From: Thalassotalea hakodatensis
GTDB lineage: Bacteria; Pseudomonadota; Gammaproteobacteria; Enterobacterales; Alteromonadaceae
Length of the DNA: 64,000 nt
Direction of reading: 5' to 3'
NCBI RefSeq assembly: GCF_030295995.1
Contig: NZ_AP027365.1
Span: 930,001-994,000, forward strand
Under the pieces are notes generated by a model. The model saw nothing but the letters and a program-made list of their open reading frames with translations. It did no database searches and was not told where the DNA came from. Position 1 is the first letter of the stretch, and each line of letters starts with the position of its first letter. Shown here one piece after another: positions 1 through 8,624 of this stretch. The position numbers and the translations under genes are program-made.

Positions 1-1
1 T

Positions 2-619
2 AACGATGGTATTTCATTAGCACAAACTGCTGAAGGGGCGTTAGATGAGTATACCAATGCACTTCAACGTATGCGTACACTTTCAGTACAATCGTTAAAC
101 GGCTCAAACAGTGACTCTGACCGTAAAGCACTTGATGCTGAGTTCCAAGAACTTGAAACGGAATTAACGCGTATTTCGACAGATACTGGTTTTGCTGGTG
201 AGAACTTATTAGATGGTTCTTATACAGGAAAGGTTTTCCAGGTAGGTGCTGATAACGGTCAAAATATTGAAATTAGTATTGGGCAAAACTTTGCCGCACT
301 ATCAATTTTATCAAGTATTGATGGTATTTCAGAAGCAAGTCATGCATCTGACGCTTTAGCTGCAATTGATAGTGCGTTAGCTATAGTAACGTCTACACGT
401 GCTGATTTAGGTGCTAAGCAAAACCGTTTTGGTTCTATTATTCGTAGTAATGATAATACGGCGCAAAACTTATCAGCATCAAGATCGCGTATTCAAGATA
501 CAGATTATGCTCATGAGAGTGCGGCATTAGCAAGAAGTACGGTATTACAACAGGCTTCAAGCTCGATGTTAGCTCAGGCGAACCAACAGCCACAAATAGC
601 GTTATCGTTGTTACAGTAA
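2..619 (+). CDS. fliC: Flagellin, 3' part (gene starts before the window)
   Basis: This is a polar flagellar filament subunit. The frame is open from base 2, so the N-terminal D0 helix and part of D1 lie outside the window. The visible part begins NDGISLAQTAEGAL, a conserved flagellin D1 motif, and ends with the conserved C-terminal D0 helix (TVLQQASSSMLAQANQQ, then QIALSLLQ). It closely parallels the next gene, with most differences in the short Ser/Thr-rich middle. No bulky D2/D3 insert is present, so it is a short flagellin like those of Shewanella. The exposed middle is where Maf enzymes usually add sugars to flagellin, which fits the glycosylation operon downstream. A terminator follows the stop. 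Confidence 0.96.
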   Translation, partial: NDGISLAQTAEGALDEYTNALQRMRTLSVQSLNGSNSDSDRKALDAEFQELETELTRISTDTGFAGENLLDGSYTGKVFQVGADNGQNIEISIGQNFAALSILSSIDGISEASHASDALAAIDSALAIVTSTRADLGAKQNRFGSIIRSNDNTAQNLSASRSRIQDTDYAHESAALARSTVLQQASSSMLAQANQQPQIALSLLQ

Positions 620-642
620 TCAAATAATATCGCTTCTTTATT

Positions 643-670
643 AAAAAACCCTCAAATGAGGGTTTTTTTT
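643..670 (+). terminator. Rho-independent terminator after the first flagellin gene
   Basis: The stem ACCCTC/GAGGGT (648-653 with 658-663) has an AAAT loop. It is flanked by an A-run upstream and eight T's downstream, so it can act in both directions. It separates the two flagellin transcripts. Confidence 0.9.
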
Positions 671-746
671 GTGTTTTTTATTTATATAAAAACCAATGGG
701 TTAAATTAATTCCTGATATCTTTTTAGTTTTTTTTCTAAAAATGTT

Positions 747-773
747 TAAAGTTAATTTTTTATTTACCGATAA
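747..773 (+). promoter_or_regulatory. Sigma-28 (FliA) promoter of the second flagellin gene
   Basis: TAAA at 747-750 is followed by exactly 15 bases and then ACCGATAA at 766-773. This is one mismatch from the enterobacterial FliA consensus (TAAA-N15-GCCGATAA). The predicted transcript starts near 780 and leaves a leader of about 70 bases. The matching sigma factor gene fliA is at 37962. Confidence 0.9.
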
Positions 774-851
774 AGTTCTCAGAAGGGGCTTGGTTATGTA
801 ACTAACCTCATAGATTAACTAACTAGAATGGGTTCTCCCAGGAGCGTAATC

Positions 852-1670
852 ATGGCTTTAGTAGTAAATAGTAACATTGCATCAATCAATTCACAGCGTC
901 AATTAGCTAATTCAACGAATAGCTTATCAACAAACTTCGAACGTTTATCATCAGGTAAGCGTATCAACAGTGCAAAAGATGATGCTGCAGGTTTACAAAT
1001 ATCAAGTCGCTTAACAGCACAAATTAACGGTTTAAATCAGGCTTCACGTAACGCCAATGATGGTATTTCTTTAGCGCAAACAGCTGAGGGTGCTTTAGAA
1101 GAGTACACAAATACACTACAACGTATGCGTACACTTTCAGTTCAAGCATTGAACGGTTCAAACAGCGCTGCTGATAGAACGGCACTAGATTCTGAATTCC
1201 AAGAGTTAGAAACAGAATTAACGCGTATTTCAACAGATACAGGTTTCGCCGGTGAAAGCTTATTAAATGGTACTTACACAGGTAAAGTGTTCCAAGTTGG
1301 TGCTGATAATAACCAAGGCATTACTTTAAGTATCGGTCAAAACTTTACCGCTGCTTCAGTATTATCAAGCATCGTAGGTGTGACAACTGCAACTGCTGCA
1401 TCTGCATCTTTAGCGAAAATTGATGCTGCACTAGTAACGGTAAACGACACGCGTGCTGACTTAGGTGCTAAGCAAAACCGCTTCTCTTCTATCATTCGTA
1501 GTAATGATAATACGTCGCAAAACTTATCAGCATCAAGATCTCGTATTCAAGATACTGACTACGCTGCAGAAAGTGCTGCATTAGCAAGAAGTACGGTACT
1601 ACAACAGGCATCAAGCTCAATGTTAGCACAGGCTAATCAGCAGCCACAAATAGCACTATCTTTATTATAA
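852..1670 (+). CDS. fliC: Flagellin, complete second copy
   Basis: This is a flagellar filament subunit of 272 residues. The start at 852 gives the classic N-terminus ALVVNSNIASINSQRQL and sits 7 bases after an AGGAG (840-844). The longer frame from 828 only adds eight atypical residues. D0 and D1 are complete at both ends (LSSGKRINSAKDDAAGL near the N-terminus, TVLQQASSSMLAQANQQ near the C-terminus) with a very short variable middle at about residues 165-205. It is transcribed from its own sigma-28 promoter and ends at its own hairpin, so the two flagellins can be dosed separately. The role is firm. Which copy dominates in the filament cannot be read from sequence. Confidence 0.98.
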   Translation: MALVVNSNIASINSQRQLANSTNSLSTNFERLSSGKRINSAKDDAAGLQISSRLTAQINGLNQASRNANDGISLAQTAEGALEEYTNTLQRMRTLSVQALNGSNSAADRTALDSEFQELETELTRISTDTGFAGESLLNGTYTGKVFQVGADNNQGITLSIGQNFTAASVLSSIVGVTTATAASASLAKIDAALVTVNDTRADLGAKQNRFSSIIRSNDNTSQNLSASRSRIQDTDYAAESAALARSTVLQQASSSMLAQANQQPQIALSLL

Positions 1671-1700
1671 ACGAAAGGTAAGTTATAGTTTAGATAGTTA

Positions 1701-1726
1701 ATGGCACTCACAATGAGTGCCATTTT
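1701..1726 (+). terminator. Hairpin terminator between fliC and flaG
   Basis: A perfect 10-bp stem (ATGGCACTCA with TGAGTGCCAT) has a 3-base loop and is followed by only four T's. The short T-run suggests partial termination, allowing some read-through into flaG. Confidence 0.75.
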
Positions 1727-1750
1727 ACCAATAAAAAGTAGGAGTAAATT

Positions 1751-2197
1751 ATGGTTAAAGCAGTTGTAGCAGATGCAAGACCATCAAACCAATTCTCTGA
1801 ACTTGCCCAGCAGCCCCAGAAAGTTAGTAAAGACGATGAAGCCAAAAAAGCTGAACTTAAAGCTGTTGAGCTCGACTATGCTAAACTAAAAGATATTGAA
1901 GAGTTACAGCAAAAGAAAATAGAAGCACAAGAAGCTAAAACAGAAGAAGAATCAAACGCTGAAATAAAAACAGCCTTTGACGAAATTTCAGAGTTTATGC
2001 AGCTTTATAATCGTAATGTAAACTTCTCTATGGATGAAGAATCAGAGAAAACGGTTATTAAAGTCTTTGATACTGAAAGTAATGAATTGATCAAACAGTT
2101 TCCATCTGACGAGCTGATTGAATTAGCACAAAAAATTAAAGGTTTGCGTCAAGATATTGACCTTAAATCTGGTATATTTCTTGATGAAAAAGTGTAA
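1751..2197 (+). CDS. flaG: FlaG family protein
   Basis: This is a 148-residue FlaG protein, a small cytoplasmic or filament-associated protein that influences filament length in polar flagellates. The C-terminal half (about 75-145) carries the family domain: NVNFSMDEESEKTVIKVFD, then LIKQFPSDELIELAQKIKGL. Residues 30-75 are a Lys/Glu/Ala-rich coiled-coil-like stretch, longer than in many homologues. An AGGAG precedes the ATG. The gene sits between flagellin and fliD, the usual position in Vibrio and Shewanella. Confidence 0.92.
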   Translation: MVKAVVADARPSNQFSELAQQPQKVSKDDEAKKAELKAVELDYAKLKDIEELQQKKIEAQEAKTEEESNAEIKTAFDEISEFMQLYNRNVNFSMDEESEKTVIKVFDTESNELIKQFPSDELIELAQKIKGLRQDIDLKSGIFLDEKV

Positions 2198-2241
2198 ATT
2201 ATCTTTTTTGCAATAATCTACATTTATTTTAGGAGGGTATT

Positions 2242-3606
2242 ATGAACATAACGTCTGCAGGTGTCGGTTCTGGTTTAGATCTTGAATCTATCATTGAAGC
2301 CTTTGTCACCGCTGAATCTATACCCACTGAAGTTCGATTACAAGAAAGAGAAGACAGAGTAAAGGCTGAGCTTTCTGGTCTTGGCACTTTCAAATCAGCC
2401 CTTTCTACCTTCCAATCTGTTGCTGATAAACTTGCATCAATAGATGATTTTAGCAAGCAAATTATTTCAGCGAGTAATGAAGACATTACTGTTTCTACCA
2501 ATGGCTTTGCCAGTAGCGGTAGTTTTGATATTGAAGTAATTCAGCTCGCACAAGCTACTCGTATACAAACTCAAGACTACGCCAGTTCTACCACAACAGT
2601 CGGTGCTGGTACATTAACTTTTGGTGCTGGTGCTGATACCTTTGATGTTACCATTGATGCAGCTGATGACCTATCAGCTATTCGTGATAAAATTAATGCG
2701 GAAAGTGGCAATTTTGGTGTTACTGCAAGTTTAATAAACAGCGACTCTGGTACATACCTAACCTACACCTCAACGAAAACTGGCTTGGCGAATGAGCTTT
2801 CTGTATCTACTGGTGATGCTGCACTTGATGGCTTGGCTACAAACGCAACAGTAACCCGTAATGCACAAGATGCAATTATTGAAGTAGACGGTAATGGTAA
2901 TTTCATCACCAATGATACCAATGAGTTTAAAAACAGTATTGAAGACGTCACTATTGTTGCTAACAATGTTTCTGCCTCTGGCCCAGCAACGTTAAGTATT
3001 GCTCAAGATAAAGAAGCGCCTAAAGAATTAATTACTGAGTTTGTCAGTGCATTTAATGCCTTATCTGAAAGTATGGATGTGTTAGGATCTGCTAAGTTTG
3101 GTAAGTTAGCGTTTGATTCAGATTTACGCTCGATGGATGGACAATTAAAGAATGTTTTAATTAATACCGTGTCAGGTATGAGTGGAGATATTCAATCTTT
3201 GGGTGATATGGGCATACAGTTCGATAAATTTGGTGTGTTAAAAGTATCAGAAGTTGCAACGGGTTCGTTAAAAAGTGGTTCTGAAATGCTTTCAGATGCC
3301 CTTGAAAATAATATCGATGAAGTTGGTGCAATTTTTGCTTCTCCTAATGGTGTCATCGATCAATTAACCACGTTAATTGAAGGCTATAATGATAGCGATG
3401 GTACATTGACGCAGCGACAGAAAAATTTAAATGAAGATTTGACAGATATCTCTGACGAATACGATAATTTAGAAGCGCGTTTAAGAAATTACGAAGATAC
3501 TTTAAGACAGCGATTTGCTTTTTTAGACTCAACGGTTGCTGGTTATAATGCCACAGCGAATTGGTTAGAAACTGCGCTAAAACCAGCGAACACTGGTAGT
3601 AGTTAA
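2242..3606 (+). CDS. fliD: Flagellar filament cap FliD (HAP2)
   Basis: This 454-residue protein forms the cap at the filament tip that folds incoming flagellin. The FliD N-terminal domain (about 5-105; SAGVGSGLDLESIIEAFV) and the C-terminal domain (about 215-440) are recognisable. The last ~60 residues form a long helix (LTDISDEYDNLEARLRNYEDTL), as expected for the leg region. An AGGAGGG lies 6 bases before the ATG. The 44-base gap to flaG holds no obvious promoter, so it is probably read together with flaG. Confidence 0.97.
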   Translation: MNITSAGVGSGLDLESIIEAFVTAESIPTEVRLQEREDRVKAELSGLGTFKSALSTFQSVADKLASIDDFSKQIISASNEDITVSTNGFASSGSFDIEVIQLAQATRIQTQDYASSTTTVGAGTLTFGAGADTFDVTIDAADDLSAIRDKINAESGNFGVTASLINSDSGTYLTYTSTKTGLANELSVSTGDAALDGLATNATVTRNAQDAIIEVDGNGNFITNDTNEFKNSIEDVTIVANNVSASGPATLSIAQDKEAPKELITEFVSAFNALSESMDVLGSAKFGKLAFDSDLRSMDGQLKNVLINTVSGMSGDIQSLGDMGIQFDKFGVLKVSEVATGSLKSGSEMLSDALENNIDEVGAIFASPNGVIDQLTTLIEGYNDSDGTLTQRQKNLNEDLTDISDEYDNLEARLRNYEDTLRQRFAFLDSTVAGYNATANWLETALKPANTGSS

Positions 3607-3648
3607 AAAAATGCAAATACTGGAAAGTAATGCAGTAGGAGAATTATC

Positions 3649-4092
3649 ATGAGAAAGAACTTAAGTGCATATAAACAAGTCGATATTAATAGCAATATAT
3701 TAGCTTCTGACCCACACCAAATTATTTTGTTAATGTTCGATGGTCTATTAAAAGGTATTGCTACAGCTAGAGGGGCTATCGAGCGAAAAGACTATGAACT
3801 GAAAGCACAATCTTTAACAAAGTCGATTAATATTTTAGATGCGTTAATTCAGTCATTAGATTTTGATAGCCAACCTGAAATTTCTAAGAACTTCGAAGTG
3901 ATGTACAGTTACTGTATAGATTGTTTGATGGAAGCGAGTACATCATTAAATGTTGCTAAGTTAGACGAAGTGGTTGATATGATTAAGCCGGTTAGAAGTG
4001 CATGGTCAGAGATGCCAGAAGATGCGAAACAAGAAGGTCTAGACAAGCTAAAGCAAAAAAATGATGAAACTACGGCGGCTGTAGGAGCTTAG
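3649..4092 (+). CDS. fliS: Flagellin export chaperone FliS
   Basis: This 147-residue cytoplasmic chaperone binds the flagellin C-terminus and delivers it to the export gate through FlhA. The N-terminal region contains the family pattern AYKQVDINSNILASDPHQIILLMFDGLL. The protein is almost all helical and slightly longer than the usual ~130 residues because of a charged tail. An AGGAG lies 9 bases before the ATG. The order fliD-fliS-fliT-like is standard. Confidence 0.95.
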   Translation: MRKNLSAYKQVDINSNILASDPHQIILLMFDGLLKGIATARGAIERKDYELKAQSLTKSINILDALIQSLDFDSQPEISKNFEVMYSYCIDCLMEASTSLNVAKLDEVVDMIKPVRSAWSEMPEDAKQEGLDKLKQKNDETTAAVGA

Positions 4093-4093
4093 T

Positions 4094-4417
4094 ATGTCTT
4101 TTGCTTCGTTATATCAGCAGATTGACGATCTTTCTGCTGAAATAACAGCATTAACAGAAAAAAGTGAGTTTGAGCATGTAGAAGCCAAATTGGCGCTTCG
4201 TTTGGAACTGTTAAAAAAAGTCACAGAGCAAGTACGTCAAACAGGTAACGACCAAGATGAGAAAACACTTCGAACGTTTTTACTTAATGTGCAAGCTCAA
4301 GACAAAATACAACTAGAGATACTTGCCAAAGAACGTACAAAATCGTTAGACGACGGCCAAAAGCAATCAAAAATCAAAAAAGCTGTGAATACCTATCAAA
4401 TAGTGAGTGATAATTAA
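4094..4417 (+). CDS. Small helical protein in the fliT position
   Basis: This 107-residue, charged, helical protein begins one base after the fliS stop. Its ribosome site AGGAG (4083-4087) lies inside the end of fliS, so the two are translationally coupled. By position it is a candidate FliT-like chaperone for FliD. Sequence resemblance to FliT is too weak to be certain. What is visible is a predicted antiparallel coiled coil (about 5-95) with no membrane segment and no cysteine. The C-terminal tail is lysine-rich. Confidence 0.75.
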   Translation: MSFASLYQQIDDLSAEITALTEKSEFEHVEAKLALRLELLKKVTEQVRQTGNDQDEKTLRTFLLNVQAQDKIQLEILAKERTKSLDDGQKQSKIKKAVNTYQIVSDN

Positions 4418-4468
4418 CTGTAGCTGACATTTGGCCACCTTAATTTCACTATCTCTTTCCGATACCCT

Positions 4469-5179
4469 TTAGGTAACTTGTTGCCGTTCATCCAAGAGAA
4501 ATTCTGCTAACTTGAAGTCAAGATGATGATCAATGTCGACGGAATCTTCCCTCTTCATTACATATGAATAAACATTGCTGTCTAAGAAAAAAGTCTCTTG
4601 TTCAAGTAATTGTTCGATTTTAGCAATATATATAGCACCATTTAATCGATAGTAAGTGGGCAACGCTTGGCTTCTAGGGTTCTTTTTAACAAAAGTTGAA
4701 ATGAAGTTCTGCATATTTCCGTCAGACGCTAAGGTATTACTCCACATTGGTGAATGATCGCATTCACATACACTGATAACCGCGGAAGCTTGTTTATCTT
4801 TTAATACTTGAATGGCGTGCTGTATATTTTCTACTGTACGTAAGGGGGATGTTGGTTGTAACCAAATAACATAATCGTACGACTTTCCTTGCTCGGTTAG
4901 ATAATTAGCCGTATGCCTAACCACATCTATCGCGGTTGCTTCATCACCGGAGATACTATCAGGCCTGAGAAAAGGCACGGGTACGCCGCTTTGTTTGGCG
5001 ATATCTGCGATATTTTCACAATCCGTGCTCACGATAATGTCAGAAATTTCAAGTGCTTGTTGTGCAGCTTCAATTGTCCATTGCACTAGCGGTTTTCCAC
5101 AAAGCATTTTGCTATTTTTTCCAGGTAAACGTTTACTACCTGCACGTGCCGGAATAACAGCTAAAATTTTATCAACCAT
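4469..5179 (-). CDS. legF: CMP-nonulosonate cytidylyltransferase (LegF/NeuA type)
   Basis: This 236-residue enzyme activates a sialic-acid-like sugar with CTP to give the CMP-sugar used by flagellin glycosyltransferases. The CMP-NeuAc synthetase signature AVIPARAGSKRLPGKN is at the N-terminus, with LQPTSPLRT in the middle and the family's RLNGAIYI. ATG at 5179 is chosen because AAGGTGG precedes it. A GTG at 5191 would add four residues. It overlaps the end of ptmE by 8 bases and is the last gene of the operon. The neighbouring PtmE, LegI, LegG and LegB homologues make a legionaminic-type substrate more likely than true sialic acid or pseudaminic acid, but the substrate is inferred. Confidence 0.9.
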   Translation of the reverse strand: MVDKILAVIPARAGSKRLPGKNSKMLCGKPLVQWTIEAAQQALEISDIIVSTDCENIADIAKQSGVPVPFLRPDSISGDEATAIDVVRHTANYLTEQGKSYDYVIWLQPTSPLRTVENIQHAIQVLKDKQASAVISVCECDHSPMWSNTLASDGNMQNFISTFVKKNPRSQALPTYYRLNGAIYIAKIEQLLEQETFFLDSNVYSYVMKREDSVDIDHHLDFKLAEFLLDERQQVT

Positions 5180-6233
5180 AGAATTTTCCACCTTGCATTA
5201 CATCTTTTTGTGCTTGATAAAAATCAACCATTTTCCCAATATCTAACCAGTATTCATGTACTGGAAACATCGCAACAAATTCTTTATTAGCGATATAGTT
5301 CTCAATGAGATCAGTCATATCAACGCGTTGGTTTTTATTGACTGCATTTATCATTGCGCGACTAACCACATACACACCTGCATTAATAAAATATTTATGG
5401 GTTGGTTTTTCAACTAAGCTGATTATTTTTGACCCTTCGGCCTCTACAACGCCATAAGGTATTTTATATTCCTCTTCTCTGACGCACATTGTACAAATAG
5501 GATCGTATTGATTGTGATAATTTAATAATTGTTCAAAATCAATTTTGGTCAGTACATCTCCGTTCATCATGATAATAGGTAAATTGGGTAAGCTTTCAGG
5601 TAAAAGCCCTAAACTACCACCGGTTCCTAAAGGGGCTTGTTCATGAACGTAGTGGATTTTTACCCCCCATTTACTGCCATCACCAAAATGATTTTTAATT
5701 GCTTCGGGCATATAGTGTGTAGAAATGTAGAACTGATGAAATCCACTGGCGATAAAACTATTAAGAATCGTTTCAAGTATGGGTTTATCACCTAATTTGA
5801 GTAAAGGTTTAGGGCAGTTATCCGTTAATGGTTTTAATCTTGTTCCAAAGCCTCCAGCCATTAAAAAAACTGGGTTGTCGTAAGAGGGCTTTTTAATAAT
5901 ATGTTGTAGTGTTTCTAGGCCAACTATCTTACCTTCAGATATCAGGGGGATGGCACCTAATCCTTGATTGTTCATCAAGCTTAATAATTTGTTTCTAGAG
6001 GTGTCTATATTTGCCACAAGTGGGGCCTTATTCATGACCTCTGATATTGGTGTGGATAAATCTTGATGCCGAATTAAGGCACGGCGAATATCTCCATCAG
6101 TGACTACACCGAGGAGTACGCGTTGTTCGTCTACAACGAGTGCCAATTGCATGGCACCTTTATCGATAACAGAAATGGTATCACCCATTGTTGCCGTAGG
6201 CGATATTAAAACATCCTGCCAATTATGACTCAT
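5172..6233 (-). CDS. ptmE: CBS-domain sugar-1-phosphate nucleotidyltransferase (PtmE type)
   Basis: This 353-residue protein has two N-terminal CBS modules (about 5-115; GVVTDGDIRRAL is typical) fused to a nucleotidyltransferase domain (about 120-350) with the signature LMAGGFGTRLKPLT and PKPLL. In Campylobacter jejuni, PtmE with this architecture makes GDP-GlcN from GlcN-1-P, committing GDP-linked sugar to legionaminic acid. The same job is inferred here from architecture and neighbours. The CBS pair may sense an adenine nucleotide. It sits between legI and legF. Confidence 0.88.
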   Translation of the reverse strand: MSHNWQDVLISPTATMGDTISVIDKGAMQLALVVDEQRVLLGVVTDGDIRRALIRHQDLSTPISEVMNKAPLVANIDTSRNKLLSLMNNQGLGAIPLISEGKIVGLETLQHIIKKPSYDNPVFLMAGGFGTRLKPLTDNCPKPLLKLGDKPILETILNSFIASGFHQFYISTHYMPEAIKNHFGDGSKWGVKIHYVHEQAPLGTGGSLGLLPESLPNLPIIMMNGDVLTKIDFEQLLNYHNQYDPICTMCVREEEYKIPYGVVEAEGSKIISLVEKPTHKYFINAGVYVVSRAMINAVNKNQRVDMTDLIENYIANKEFVAMFPVHEYWLDIGKMVDFYQAQKDVMQGGKFYG

Positions 6234-6337
6234 TAGCTTCCCCTAAAATCGGCCAAAACTATGAATAGCCTTTGTCTTATTAATAGTTTTAGCAAAAAGT
6301 ACACCAAATTTCTTTAAAAATTAAGATAATCACAGGT

Positions 6338-7429
6338 TTAATCGATTTTGATTAAATCTCCAGTGTTAAATTCATAACAGGCAGGTGAGTTTAATAATTG
6401 CCAATAGTACTTAGGATCAATACCCGTACCTGGTCGCATAATTGCGATATTGTCGGCAGTTAATAGTTCACCATATTTGATGTGTTTTTTTGCCACAATA
6501 CTTTTACGTGCGACTAATTTATTTGCTATTTCAGATTCGGTAGGTGCTTTAATTGACGAACCAAGCACTTTTTCGCTGATCCTAATGCTTGACACCATTT
6601 GCGCTAGTTCGTTCGGATCTATAGAGGCTTTATGATCTGGTCCATTCATGGTTTTGTCTAAAGTAAAGTGTTTTTCAATGATACAAGCTGCTTTTGCTAC
6701 CGCGGCAATGGGAACCACAATACCTGCACTGTGATCTGAATAACCAATGGGTAATGAAAAATTACGTGACATTTCATCCATCGCATTTAGATTGATTTCA
6801 TCAAATGGTGCAGGGTACTCGGTAGTGCAATGTAAAAGAGTTACTTTTTGAGAAAGTAGTGATTTCCCTTCCTCAGATTGATAAGCACGTTGAAATGCTT
6901 CAATAGAAGGCTGCTCACTAGTTGCTAAAAAGCCAAAAGCAATAGTACCGAGTGCTATTTCTATTTCTTCATTCGTTGCCATGCCTGTTGAAACTATTAA
7001 TTGGCAACCTGTTTTTGCATGTGCGAGTACAAAGGGTAAATTAGTTAGTTCACCAGATGGAATTTTAAGACGTGTTAATTTAAGTTCTTCGACTAAAAAG
7101 CGTAAACTATCATCATCAAAAGCCGTTGATAAGTATTCTATACCTAGCTTTTCACAGTATTGTTTGATTGCTTTGTGAGATTCAAAAGGCAATTCGAGGC
7201 TTTTTAACAATTGATACTGCGTTTGTTCTAATTCAGTATTTTTTATTTGATATTGTGCTTGTTTAGCTGATTGAGTAACGAGGTTATCAGCTTTGAAAGT
7301 TTGAAACTTTACAACATCTGCACCAGCTTTTTTTGCAGCATCAACAAGTTGTTTAGCGAGTTGCTCGCTACCGTTATGATTCACACCTGCTTCGGCAATG
7401 ATCAGTACATTTTTTTCTTTATGAGACAT
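6338..7429 (-). CDS. legI: Nonulosonic acid synthase (NeuB/LegI type)
   Basis: This 363-residue enzyme condenses a hexosamine with phosphoenolpyruvate to form a nine-carbon keto-sugar acid. The N-terminal TIM barrel starts AEAGVNHNGS and contains KFQTF, LHCTTEYPAP and GYSDHSAG. The C-terminal SAF antifreeze-like domain (about 300-360) includes RKSIVAKKHI and MRPGTGI. Start 7429 has an AAAAGG site 5-6 bases upstream. The longer TTG frame to 7450 includes that site and is rejected. It lies 25 bases after legG. LegI rather than sialate synthase is chosen from context. Confidence 0.92.
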   Translation of the reverse strand: MSHKEKNVLIIAEAGVNHNGSEQLAKQLVDAAKKAGADVVKFQTFKADNLVTQSAKQAQYQIKNTELEQTQYQLLKSLELPFESHKAIKQYCEKLGIEYLSTAFDDDSLRFLVEELKLTRLKIPSGELTNLPFVLAHAKTGCQLIVSTGMATNEEIEIALGTIAFGFLATSEQPSIEAFQRAYQSEEGKSLLSQKVTLLHCTTEYPAPFDEINLNAMDEMSRNFSLPIGYSDHSAGIVVPIAAVAKAACIIEKHFTLDKTMNGPDHKASIDPNELAQMVSSIRISEKVLGSSIKAPTESEIANKLVARKSIVAKKHIKYGELLTADNIAIMRPGTGIDPKYYWQLLNSPACYEFNTGDLIKID

Positions 7430-7454
7430 GTGTCGCCTTTTCTCGGTCAAAGCA

Positions 7455-8609
7455 TTAAGTTATATCAAAGAATGACTTTGCTCGCGTGGTGATATCCCGT
7501 GTGATTAATGTTTCGACGATTTTACAAGAAGCTTCCCCGTTTCCGTATGGGTTAGGTTCATTAGCTATTGATGCGTTAAACTCTGGGGATATCGCTTTTT
7601 GAATCGCCGCTGTAATATCGTGTTTATTCGTTTTGCAATGTATGACGCTTTTACTGGCAAGCCTGCCTTTTTGCCTATCGCCAATATTCACGGTGGGAAT
7701 GTTAAATGATGGCGTTTCTATAATGCCACTGGACGAATTACCCACGAGTGCAACAGCATGTTTCATTGCGGATAGAAAATTTAATTGTCCGATAGATTCG
7801 AATAAATGCACGCGCTCTGGGTGCAAACGCGCATAATTTTCCAGTTCGGTGATAATTGCTCGACCAAAAGTATCGGCATTTGGATAAGTGATGACTACAG
7901 AGAACGTTTCAAACTGATCTAATGCGGCTAATAAACACAATAACCCTATTTTAGCATCCTGATTTGATAAAGTTTCTGGGTGGTAACCTACTAAAAAATA
8001 AGGTTTAGATAAGTCGATGGACAAGGTGTCACTAAGTTCACTTTTAGAAAGTAAAGGCAGCTGTTTAATATTATCAATGCCTGGAGCACCAACGTTTAAC
8101 ACGTTTTCAGGTTGTTCTCCTAGTTGAATAACTCGCTGCCGATACACTTCTGTCGAAGTAAAGTGTAAATGTGCCATTTTAGTAATCGCATGTCTAAAAG
8201 CGTCATCCATTGCCGCTTCGGTAAGCTCACCTCCATGAATATGAGCAATTGGAATACCAGCGATTGTAGCGGCACTTGCAACGGCTAATGCTTCAAAACG
8301 ATCACCCAACAGTACAAGTAAATCTGGTTGGTGGCGGTCAAAACACTCACCAGCAGCCATTTGCGCTAAAGCCATTGATTTATTGACGGCGACAGGAGTG
8401 TCAGAATTGAGCAGAAAATCCATTTTTTCAGTAACGGTGAAGCCATCATTAATTATATGCTTAATAGTGTAGCCAAAATTATGGGCAAGATGAGTACCAC
8501 CAACAAACAACTGTAGTGCTACATCGTCAGACTGCTGTAAGCCTTTTAACGTAAGGTATAGCAATCCGTATTCTGCTCTAGTGCCAGTAAATACCGCTAT
8601 TTTTTTCAT
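7455..8609 (-). CDS. legG: UDP/GDP-sugar hydrolysing 2-epimerase (NeuC/LegG type)
   Basis: This 384-residue GT-B fold epimerase removes the nucleotide and inverts C2 to release the free mannosamine-type sugar used by the NeuB-type synthase. Family motifs are GTRAEYGLL at the N-terminus, LLGDRFEALA, HIHGGE and the C-terminal VGNSSSGIIE. In the legionaminic pathway the substrate is the diacetylated 4-amino sugar. In the sialic pathway it is UDP-GlcNAc. The adjacent LegB and PtmE homologues favour the former, though the missing LegC and LegH leave this open. Confidence 0.92.
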   Translation of the reverse strand: MKKIAVFTGTRAEYGLLYLTLKGLQQSDDVALQLFVGGTHLAHNFGYTIKHIINDGFTVTEKMDFLLNSDTPVAVNKSMALAQMAAGECFDRHQPDLLVLLGDRFEALAVASAATIAGIPIAHIHGGELTEAAMDDAFRHAITKMAHLHFTSTEVYRQRVIQLGEQPENVLNVGAPGIDNIKQLPLLSKSELSDTLSIDLSKPYFLVGYHPETLSNQDAKIGLLCLLAALDQFETFSVVITYPNADTFGRAIITELENYARLHPERVHLFESIGQLNFLSAMKHAVALVGNSSSGIIETPSFNIPTVNIGDRQKGRLASKSVIHCKTNKHDITAAIQKAISPEFNASIANEPNPYGNGEASCKIVETLITRDITTRAKSFFDIT

Positions 8610-8624
8610 GCTGATAATTCAACC

